Shown: positions 57,561 through 64,000 of the stretch, piece after piece
How positions within the stretch are numbered: the first letter of the stretch is position 1
How the letters are laid out: each line of letters starts with the position of its first letter
From: an uncultured Bacillota bacterium
GTDB lineage: Bacteria > Bacillota_I > Bacilli_A > RF39 > UBA660
Direction: 5' to 3'
Length of the DNA: 64,000 nt
Assembly: GCA_905205665.1 (NCBI GenBank)
Contig: CAJLEF010000003.1
Location: 1-64,000, forward strand
The notes under the pieces: model-generated
What the model was told of the DNA's origin: nothing
The model's input: the letters and a program-made list of their open reading frames with translations, nothing else
Databases searched by the model: none
Position numbers and translations under genes: made by a program

Positions 57561-59880
57561 CTTTCTTCACCTCCTTTTTTAAAAAATTTTTGTCAGAATT
57601 GATATAGACTTTATCTTTGTCTTTATAAAAGCAAATATCTTTAAAAGGACAAAATTCACATGAGATATTTTTTTTATTATCTAAAACTTTTGGTTCGATT
57701 TTAAAATTACCCCTTGTTATTTCATCAATTGTATAGTGAATAAGATTGTCCACTAAATCAAATAAAGTATTCAAGTCGTTTTTATCAAAAATTTTGGAAT
57801 AATTATAAAAATCACCATCATTTTTAACCTTTAAACTTTTAATCTGACATGAATTAGGATAACTACTATCCACACTTCCTAATATCTCAAAATTACTATT
57901 AGAGTAACCTATTGCTTTTAAAGCATTTTTCTTAGTAACCTCGTAATCTACTTTATTTTCACATTTTTGTTTATCTATAAATAAAGGTTGAAGATAAAAA
58001 CCACCGCAAGTGTAAGTCTTAAAGTCTTCATTGTTTTTTAATAAATATAAGTAAGTCGGAAGTTGTAAAGAAAAACCATGTGGCATAATTGAAGCATCTA
58101 AAAAAGGCATACCTGATTTGTAATCAATGATTTTAAAAATTTTACTTTCAGAATTATAGTATAAAGCATCAATTTTTCCTTTAAAAGTCACAGGAATTTT
58201 TTCGTTCATGGGTACTATAATTTCTTTTTCAAATTCTCTTTCCTTTAAATCTGTAAATTTTTCTCTTTCTTGTAAAAGATTTAAAGTATTTCTAAATTCT
58301 TCTTTTAAGTTTTGTAAAATCATTTCTTCTTTAAAAGTAAAATCATAATCTTTGATGATGTGTTGAAAAGTATAATCATAATCGAATTCTTCTTCATCTT
58401 TAAGTTCTAAAATTTTATGAAAAATAGTACCTATTGTTGTATTAAATGTTTCTTCATAAGGACTTAGTTTTAAAATATATTTAAGATAAAAGGAGAAAGG
58501 GCACGCTAAAAAATCATTCATCTGCGTATAAGATAAAACAAGTTTGTTTTTTAAATAACTTAGTAATTTTTCGTTGTTAATAACTTTATATTCATTTTCA
58601 TAAGTTTGGTAAGAAATAGGGTGATTAGAAGAAAGCTTAATAAAGGTATCATTAACGGTGCCAAATTTTACATAATTATCCATAAGTTTTCCAAGGATAT
58701 AGTCATTATATTCTTCAGAAATATTATAATTTAGAAGACCTTGTTCAATAGAATACTTTTCTAATAAAGAAGAAGGATAAACTTCTTTTTTTAAAGTGTT
58801 TTTCTTAAAAGTAATAAAGATATGTGGATAACTGGTAATTAAGTTTTCAATAAATTTCTTTTCTCTAATATTTTTATCAGTAGTTGTGTCAAAATGTATT
58901 TTTTGTTTAATACTATCTTCAAAATAATCTTCATCTTTGTAAAATTTAGGAATAGTATCTGAATTAAAAGATAGAAAGAAAACATAGTCATCTTCTTTAA
59001 AAGAATGCGCTTTGTAGTTAACAACTTGAATACCAGTTTTATAAGCTTTTTCTTTTCTTTTAGTATTTTTAAGCTCATAACTTATAAATTCTTTTCTGTT
59101 TTGAAAAAGCATATATTTGTTAACAATATTAACCATTTCATTATATATTTCAGTATCATTTTCATCTTTTATGATTTCTTCTGTTTTTTTAATAGCTTCC
59201 AAAGGATCTAGACTTAAATTTTTCAAAAAGAAAGTTCCTAGAAAAGTTTCGGCTAAAGTCGTCGTGGATACTATATTTAAAGGAATGTGCATTTGCTTGG
59301 CTATTCGTTTTAAATATTTCATGTAATCTTCGGGAACATTCGTTAAGTATATATCTTTTTCAGGTACTCCTTTTTGAATTAAGGAAATAATTTGTTCAAA
59401 GACAAAAGCAATTTCCTCTTCGATACTGTTTAAAGAATATACTTTGGGAACATAATTATTAGTTTCCTTTTTAATAATTTCAATATCATAATCTTTTAAA
59501 AGATATAAAAGCTCTTGACTACAATCATATTCTGTAATTTTAAAACTTACATTTTTATATTTTTCTTTTAACAATTTATTTTCTTGTAGTAATTTATTAT
59601 CTAATAATTTTTTCTTTAATTTGTTTAAATAAATACCTTTATCGGTATCAATCTGTTCGACAGGATAAAGAATAATATTATCTAAGTATTTTTGAGCAAC
59701 TTCTAAAATAACATTTTCTTCACTCATAATGAAATCTAGGGCTCTTTCATTGTATTCATAAGGAAAATTACTGAAAAATTCTTTTAATGTGTAAACTTTA
59801 TATGGTTGTAAAGTTTTAGATTCACTTAAAGTTCGTAGTAATGAATTTTTGTTGTGAGTAATGTAAACAATTTCTTTCAT
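57544..59880 (-). CDS. addB: AddB helicase-nuclease subunit
   Basis: 778 aa from ATG 59880 (upstream in-frame ATGs lack a Shine-Dalgarno). The nuclease domain has GKIDALYY and IIDYKSG; the iron-sulfur cluster cysteines are in LACPFSFY and CEFCPFKDIC. The N-terminal helicase part is degenerate. Shorter than Bacillus AddB (about 1160). With addA it forms the recombination enzyme. Confidence 0.92.
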   Translation of the reverse strand: MKEIVYITHNKNSLLRTLSESKTLQPYKVYTLKEFFSNFPYEYNERALDFIMSEENVILEVAQKYLDNIILYPVEQIDTDKGIYLNKLKKKLLDNKLLQENKLLKEKYKNVSFKITEYDCSQELLYLLKDYDIEIIKKETNNYVPKVYSLNSIEEEIAFVFEQIISLIQKGVPEKDIYLTNVPEDYMKYLKRIAKQMHIPLNIVSTTTLAETFLGTFFLKNLSLDPLEAIKKTEEIIKDENDTEIYNEMVNIVNKYMLFQNRKEFISYELKNTKRKEKAYKTGIQVVNYKAHSFKEDDYVFFLSFNSDTIPKFYKDEDYFEDSIKQKIHFDTTTDKNIREKKFIENLITSYPHIFITFKKNTLKKEVYPSSLLEKYSIEQGLLNYNISEEYNDYILGKLMDNYVKFGTVNDTFIKLSSNHPISYQTYENEYKVINNEKLLSYLKNKLVLSYTQMNDFLACPFSFYLKYILKLSPYEETFNTTIGTIFHKILELKDEEEFDYDYTFQHIIKDYDFTFKEEMILQNLKEEFRNTLNLLQEREKFTDLKEREFEKEIIVPMNEKIPVTFKGKIDALYYNSESKIFKIIDYKSGMPFLDASIMPHGFSLQLPTYLYLLKNNEDFKTYTCGGFYLQPLFIDKQKCENKVDYEVTKKNALKAIGYSNSNFEILGSVDSSYPNSCQIKSLKVKNDGDFYNYSKIFDKNDLNTLFDLVDNLIHYTIDEITRGNFKIEPKVLDNKKNISCEFCPFKDICFYKDKDKVYINSDKNFLKKEVKKDGMDE

Positions 59881-59904
59881 ATTCATACCACGCTTTCTTT
59901 TCAT

Positions 59905-60160
59905 GATTTTAACATGAATAATTATGTTTTTAAAGAGTTACCATTATAAAAATAATTTAAAAAATTAATCTTTATTTACTTATTTTAAATTTTTGAATTT
60001 AATATAATTGTTCTACAAAAGTTAACATCTGTTGCTAAAATTTGCGATTTAAAAAAAATGTAATATGGACTTTGATTTATTAATTTGTTACAATTGAGAA
60101 AGATAGAAGGACAATATAATAATTTAGAAGTCTTTTGTGATTTAGGAGTGTGAAAAAATT
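59905..60160. other. intergenic region upstream of the DGR target gene
   Basis: AT-rich. A TATAAT at about 60114 with a weak -35 (TTGAGA, 15-bp spacer) may be the target-gene promoter; GGAG lies 13 bp before the ATG. No other structure seen. Confidence 0.4.
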
Positions 60161-62170
60161 ATGAAAAAGTTGTTTAATAAGGATAATCCTAATAAAAAGA
60201 AAATCCTTATTATCATGGGAATTTTGATAGTATTATTGGGAACTATCGGTATTTCCTACGCCTATTGGATATTAACTTATACTCAAACAGGTGTGAATAA
60301 GGTAGCGGCAAGTTGTTTTAGTTTGTCACTAACGAATGAAAAAAATAATATTAATTTATCTAATGCTTATCCCATATTAGATGAAGAAGGAAAAAAGTTA
60401 ACACCATATAGTTTTACTATAACTAATACGTGTGATTTGTTTGCTAGTTACACCGTAAACCTAGAAATGCTTGAGGATAACACAATGCCTCTTAAATACA
60501 TCAATTCAATGCTTAATAATGAAAGTGTTACTAAATTAAGTGCTTTAGAAGATGCTAAAACAACAATAGATGGTGCTGTTGCATCTAAGACATTAGTAAA
60601 AGGTGCTTTAGGTGCTGGTGATAGCGTTGATTACAACTTACGGTTATGGATGGCCGAAGATGTTACAGTTGAAAATACTGATGCTATGAACACTTTATTT
60701 ACTTCAAAAGTTGTGGTTGTTGGTTCAGTAAGTAACTATAGTCCAGTAGAACAAGGATATACAACTCTTGCTAATGCCATACTTGCTAACGAATATCAAA
60801 CAACCCCAGAAATATCTAAGCAAAAAATCGCAGCCAAACAAACAGTTGATTTTAGTAAGACAGCACCAATTCTTATTTGGAATGAAAGCAAAGCGACTAG
60901 CTTAAGTAGTCCATCATCAACAATGCCTCATCCAGATCTAGTAGCCTTAAAAGGAACGGATGATAGATATAAAAACTTATCGGCAACATATGTTTTAATC
61001 CCAATTGGTTCAAGTTATACTTTTAATTCAGAAACCGGAAAATATACGATTACGAATGTACAACAAGTAGATCCAACAACATTAACATATGGTGGAGATA
61101 CTAAATATTATTTCTGTAGTGCAGGTTATAACACAAGTTCTTCTGATGTTATATCAGTATGGAAAAATACAGCTAACTGTCCCACAATATATGAAATAAC
61201 AAGTGCAAGTATTACCGATGGCACAGAAACTGGTTCAGGTGGAACATCTATTAAAACTAGAAGATATAATTTAAAAGGATATGCAATGACTCAATCAGAA
61301 AGAGAAAGCGATAAATCCGATAAAGGTTTATATCAAATGGAAGATGATGATGGTATAAGCTATTATTATCGTGGTTCTGTAAATAACAATTACGTAAAAT
61401 ATGCTGGAGCATATTGGAGAATCATTCGTATCAATGGTGATGGAAGTGTTAGACTTTTATATGCCGGAACAACAGCCAATGCTAGTGGTTCAGGATTAAA
61501 TATAGAATTTGCTGCCTTTAATAGTAAAAGAGATAATCCAGCCTACAACGGTTATATGTATGGCAGTACTTTAAATACAGGTTATGAAACAACAACAGCC
61601 AATGAAAACGACAGCAATATCAAAAAAGAATTAGATAATTGGTATAAAACCCATATTTTAGGAACAAGCAATGAATCAGTCATCGCTGATGCCGGTTTCT
61701 GTAATGATAGAAGTTTGTCTTCAGGAAATGGTTATACATCGACAGGATCTAATACTAACTATGGTCCATGGAGAAGATATTATCAAACAAAACAACCAAC
61801 ATTAAAATGTCCTCAAACCAATGACTTATTTACATTAAGTACGAGTGAAAAAGGAAATAAAGCTTTAACTTATCCAATTGGCTTAATTACAGTAGATGAA
61901 TTAATGCTTTCTGGATATGCAGATGGTTATATTAATAAATCAGCTTATACGTATAGTACGAATACGTACTGGACCTTGTCTCCGAGCAGTTTCTATGTCA
62001 CGACTACGGCGGCGCGTGTATTTGTCTTGCGCAGCGGAGGCTCTCCTTATGGTTACGGTAATGTCACTGACACCAATGGTGTTCGCGCGGTTATCAATCT
62101 CTCATCTGAAGCTCAGATAAGTGGAGGAATTGGTACGGCAAATAGTCCTTATGAAATAAAAGTAGACTAA
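60161..62170 (+). CDS. DGR target: surface protein with C-terminal variable region
   Basis: 669 aa. Residues 13-36 are a SipW-type signal (LGTIGISYAYW), followed by a camelysin/TasA-like first domain (FSLSLTNEKN, ITNTCDLFASYTVNLE). Residues about 385-669 form a domain seen in gut-bacterial surface proteins (YYYRGSVNNNYVKYAGAYWR, then LSP... GVRAVINLSSEAQISGG near the end), probably the lectin-type fold of DGR targets. Codons 606-643 are the variable region matching the downstream TRs. The protein is probably wall- or surface-displayed and binds something variable. Confidence 0.88.
   Translation: MKKLFNKDNPNKKKILIIMGILIVLLGTIGISYAYWILTYTQTGVNKVAASCFSLSLTNEKNNINLSNAYPILDEEGKKLTPYSFTITNTCDLFASYTVNLEMLEDNTMPLKYINSMLNNESVTKLSALEDAKTTIDGAVASKTLVKGALGAGDSVDYNLRLWMAEDVTVENTDAMNTLFTSKVVVVGSVSNYSPVEQGYTTLANAILANEYQTTPEISKQKIAAKQTVDFSKTAPILIWNESKATSLSSPSSTMPHPDLVALKGTDDRYKNLSATYVLIPIGSSYTFNSETGKYTITNVQQVDPTTLTYGGDTKYYFCSAGYNTSSSDVISVWKNTANCPTIYEITSASITDGTETGSGGTSIKTRRYNLKGYAMTQSERESDKSDKGLYQMEDDDGISYYYRGSVNNNYVKYAGAYWRIIRINGDGSVRLLYAGTTANASGSGLNIEFAAFNSKRDNPAYNGYMYGSTLNTGYETTTANENDSNIKKELDNWYKTHILGTSNESVIADAGFCNDRSLSSGNGYTSTGSNTNYGPWRRYYQTKQPTLKCPQTNDLFTLSTSEKGNKALTYPIGLITVDELMLSGYADGYINKSAYTYSTNTYWTLSPSSFYVTTTAARVFVLRSGGSPYGYGNVTDTNGVRAVINLSSEAQISGGIGTANSPYEIKVD
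61976..62089 (+). other. DGR variable region (VR) with IMH-like GC-rich end
   Basis: 114 bp matching the TRs. Against TR3 there are 15 differences: 13 at TR adenines and two non-adenine ones confined to codons 4 and 5. Homology ends abruptly at GGTGTTCGCGCG (62078-62089), a GC-rich stretch as expected for the initiation of mutagenic homing; beyond it the gene and TRs differ completely. Confidence 0.93.
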
Positions 62171-62185
62171 AAGCGAGAGTAGTTT

Positions 62186-62213
62186 GTTTCAAAATGACTC
62201 TTCATTTTGAAAC
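62186..62213 (+). other. hairpin/cruciform element after the VR
   Basis: GTTTCAAAATGA (62186-62197) pairs perfectly with TCATTTTGAAAC (62202-62213) around CTCT; flanking AGCGA/TCGCT can extend it. No T-run follows, so it is not a terminator. A hairpin 3' of VR is required for homing in the Bordetella phage DGR. Confidence 0.8.
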
Positions 62214-62221
62214 TCGCTCGC

Positions 62222-62548
62222 GGGGCTATCTCTTATAGCGTGATTTGTCTCCGAGCTATTTCAATACGGGGGCTTTGACGGCGAATGAGTTCATTCTCAA
62301 TAGTGAAGGCTATCCTAACGGCAACAATAGTGTTTGGAACGGCAATGGTGTTCGCGCGAGCTTCCTACTACGATTGGTTGATACTAATGTACTGAGAGCT
62401 AATGGTTACGACTATTAACGAGAAGAAGTAGCTAGAAATAGCAATCGAAAGATTGGAAACAAGATAGTTCCAGAGCAAAAGCTCAAATAAATAATACAGA
62501 TAATAAAATAATGAATTGTTTTATTTAACACTGTATTAATTTTTTTTA
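62222..62548 (+). ncRNA. TR unit 1 (core 62245-62358)
   Basis: 38-codon core with many AAT/AAC codons, constant part with hairpins at 62431-62442 and 62442-62455, GAGC-AAAA-GCTC at 62473-62484 and terminator 62493-62548. No promoter box: it follows the VR hairpin directly, so it would depend on read-through from the target gene. Confidence 0.8.
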
Positions 62549-62556
62549 CTTCAATT

Positions 62557-62883
62557 GGGATTATTTAAAAAAGGCACCTCTTGTCTCCGAGTTATTTCAA
62601 TCCAGGTGCATTGGCGGCGAATGGTTTCGATTTGAATAGTGAAGGTTATCCTAATGGCAACCATTGGATTACAAATCAGAATGGTGTTCGCGCGAGCTTC
62701 CTACTACGATTAGCTAATGCTAATGCACTGAGGGTTAATGGTCATGACTATTAATGAGAAGAAGTAGCTAGAAATAGCAATCGAAAGATTGGAAACAAAA
62801 TAATCCCAGAGTGAAAACTCGAATAAATAATACAGATAATAAAATAATGATTTATTTTGTTTACTACTGTATTAATTTTTTTT
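62557..62883 (+). ncRNA. TR unit 2 (core 62581-62694)
   Basis: 38-codon core. The position matching the -10 of units 3-5 reads TACTTC (62547-62552), so its promoter looks degenerate; -35 position TTTAAC. Hairpin GAGT-GAAA-ACTC; terminator 62829-62883. Confidence 0.82.
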
Positions 62884-62893
62884 ATAATAATCT

Positions 62894-63219
62894 GGGATTA
62901 TTTATAAATCTGCCTTTTGTCTCCGAGTTATTTCAATGTCACGAATACGGCGGCGCGTGAATTTGTCTTGAACAGCGAAGGCTATCCTAATGGTAACAAT
63001 AATGTCACTAACACCAATGGTGTTCGCGCGAGCTTCCTACTACGATTAGCTAATGCTAATGCACCGAGAGTTAATGGTTACGATTATTAATGAGAAGAAG
63101 TAGCTAGAAATAGCAATCGAAAGATTGGAAACAAAATAATCCCAGAGTGAAAACTCGAATAAATAATACAGATAATAAAGTAATGAATTATTTTATTTAC
63201 TACTGTATTAATTTTTTTT
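62894..63219 (+). ncRNA. TR unit 3 (core 62917-63030), parent of the present VR
   Basis: 38-codon core with 30 adenines, colinear with the VR. Promoter TTTACT (62860-62865), 17 bp, TATAAT (62883-62888), GGG start at 62894. Hairpin GAGT-GAAA-ACTC; terminator 63165-63219. Confidence 0.87.
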
Positions 63220-63228
63220 ATAATGAAA

Positions 63229-63550
63229 GGGGTTATTTAAAAAAGCGTCTCTTGTCTCCGAGAAATTTTACTACGGATGCGTTGGCGGCGAATGATTTCA
63301 ATTTGAATAGCGCCGGCTATGTCAACAACAATAGTGTTTGGAATGGCAATGGTGTTCGCGCGAGCTTCCTACTACGATTAGCTAATGCTAATGCACTGAG
63401 AGTTAATGGTTACGACTATTGATGAGAAGAAGTAGCTAGAAATAGCAATCGAAAGATTGGAAACAAAATAATTCCAGAGCAAAAGCTCAAATAAATAATA
63501 CAGATAATAAAATAATGAATTATTCTATTTACTACTGTATTAATTTTATT
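63229..63550 (+). ncRNA. TR unit 4 (core 63252-63362)
   Basis: Core is one codon shorter (111 bp). Promoter TTTACT (63196-63201), 17 bp, TATAAT (63219-63224), start GGGG. Hairpin GAGC-AAAA-GCTC; terminator 63497-63550 with an interrupted T-run. Confidence 0.83.
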
Positions 63551-63560
63551 TATAATAATT

Positions 63561-63878
63561 GGGATTATTTATGAGTGGTCTCCTTGTCTCCGAGCAATTT
63601 CAATGTCACGAACACGGCGGCGAATGATTTCAATTTGAACAGTACAGGCTATGGCAGTAACAACTGGGTTACGAATGGCAATGGTGTTCGCGCGAGCTTC
63701 CTACTACGATTAGTTAATGCTAATGCACTGAGAGTTAATGGTTACGACTATTAACGAGAAGAAGTAGCTAGAAATAGCAATCGAAAGATTGGAAACAAAA
63801 TAATTCCAGAGTATAAACTCAAATAAATAGTACAGATGCTGTGGAGTGAACTTCATAGCTAATCACTGTACTTTTTTT
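63561..63878 (+). ncRNA. TR unit 5 (core 63584-63694)
   Basis: 111-bp core; its first nine codons fit the VR's 5' edge with only adenine changes. Promoter TTTACT (63528-63533), 17 bp, TATAAT (63551-63556). Hairpin GAGT-ATAA-ACTC. Terminator arms AGTACAG/CTGTACT with T7 (63829-63878) differ from other units in the inner stem. Confidence 0.85.
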
Positions 63879-63893
63879 GAAAGGAAAAACAAT

Positions 63894-64000
63894 ATGGAAA
63901 TAAAATTTAAATTGCTTTCTTACACCGAAAACTTAATTAATTATATGAATTTATGGTTACCTAATTTTCCAAAAAAACAAATCGTCTTAACTCAAAATAT
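63894..64000 (+). CDS. start of an Avd-like DGR accessory protein (cut by window end)
   Basis: 35 codons visible, MEIKFKLLSYTENLINYM then LWLPNFPKKQIVLTQN. The FPK...L...N/I pattern after a helix is typical of the four-helix-bundle Avd/S23-type proteins that accompany DGR reverse transcriptases. GAAAGGAAAA precedes the ATG. Too short for certainty; the start of a reverse transcriptase is an alternative. Confidence 0.55.
   Translation, partial: MEIKFKLLSYTENLINYMNLWLPNFPKKQIVLTQN

Larger units (their letters stand above)
62222..63878 (+). repeat. array of five tandem DGR template-repeat units
   Basis: TR cores start at 62245, 62581, 62917, 63252 and 63584, periods 336, 336, 335 and 332 bp. 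Every unit has a GGG(A/G)(T/C)TAT box, a core of 111 or 114 bp beginning TTGTCTCCGAG and ending GGTGTTCGCGCG, then a nearly identical constant part with GNRA hairpins and a terminator. Cores differ strongly between units while constant parts do not. In-frame translations of the cores end in a stop 20 codons later but lack start signals. Confidence 0.93.

Noticed and set aside
162..59904. Mollicute genetic code with UGA as Trp
   Set aside because: Core genes use TGG for Trp with no internal TGA, and TGA serves as a stop, for example at the end of the ADP-ribosyltransferase-like gene.
62431..62455. GCTAGAAATAGC resembles the tetraloop region of engineered Cas9 guide RNA; possible tracrRNA or CRISPR repeat
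   Set aside because: Only the short GNRA hairpin is shared, there are no spacers, anti-repeats or cas genes, and the unit contains a VR-homologous template. A DGR RNA explains it.
62493..63219. CRISPR-like or IS-type direct repeats
   Set aside because: Unit length (~335 bp), unequal cores and terminators do not fit CRISPR; there are no transposase genes or inverted ends.
63147..63422. An open frame of about 90 codons across TR units 3-4, and similar frames in other units
   Set aside because: It spans a terminator, promoter and TR core, has no suitable ribosome-binding site, and the frame is open because TR cores mirror a coding VR.
62245..63694. Silent coding cassettes feeding the surface gene by ordinary gene conversion (as in pilS or vlhA systems)
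   Set aside because: Gene conversion would copy sequence faithfully; VR/TR3 differences from codon 6 onward are all at adenines. Conversion may still act between TR units.

Overview
The window is the replication-origin region of a low-GC, Gram-positive-type bacterium. It uses the standard code: Trp is TGG throughout and TGA is used as a stop. Gene content (gyrBA-recF-dnaN-dnaA with oriC, rpmH-rnpA-yidC-jag-mnmEG-rsmG-noc, sporulation genes spoIIR/spoIID/spoIIQ-like, sigH, comK, an agr-type peptide signalling locus, addAB) fits a Bacilli-type Firmicute. The small compact genes and the SipW-like surface protein suggest one of the uncultured gut lineages (RF39-like); that placement is inference.

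Layout. 1-133: tandem parS sites. 162-9120 (minus strand): gyrA, gyrB, recF, comK, dnaN, dnaA. oriC is bipartite (7552-7725 and 9187-9541) and both halves carry the same 81-bp module. 9642-17012 (plus): rpmH, rnpA, yidC, jag, mnmE, mnmG, rsmG, noc. 17019-18950 (minus): a class A PBP. 19067-29896: argS, rpoE, prfA, an ADP-ribosyltransferase-like gene coupled to prmC, spoIIR, mntP, murA, rpmE, rpiB, spoIID and a spoIIQ-like gene. 30060-32849: an agr-type locus with a nonsense codon in the response regulator. 33164-36862: two cold-shock genes, hpf, secA. 36863-40135: accessory genes of unknown role, including a kinase-fold protein. 40216-51666: rlmB, sigH, secE, nusG, rplKAJL and the str operon rpsL-rpsG-fusA-tuf; rpoB and rpoC are not in their usual place between rplL and rpsL. 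51777-59880: a Fem-type gene, gmk, a membrane protein and addAB.

The right end (60161-64000) holds the most unusual system: a diversity-generating retroelement (DGR). A 669-aa surface protein carries a 114-bp variable region (VR) at its 3' end, followed by a 12-bp-stem hairpin, then FIVE tandem ~335-bp template-repeat (TR) units, then the start of a gene whose first 35 codons look like Avd. The reverse transcriptase should lie just beyond the window. The current VR matches TR3 (62917-63030) with every difference from codon 6 onward at a TR adenine. Its first codons fit TR5 instead, so the VR looks like a mosaic of two homing events from two templates. Each TR unit has its own RNA hairpins and intrinsic terminator, and units 3-5 have a promoter embedded in the previous unit's terminator.

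Most genes are co-oriented with replication away from oriC. Start codons were chosen by Shine-Dalgarno position and family length. No tRNA, rRNA, insertion sequence or CRISPR array was seen.
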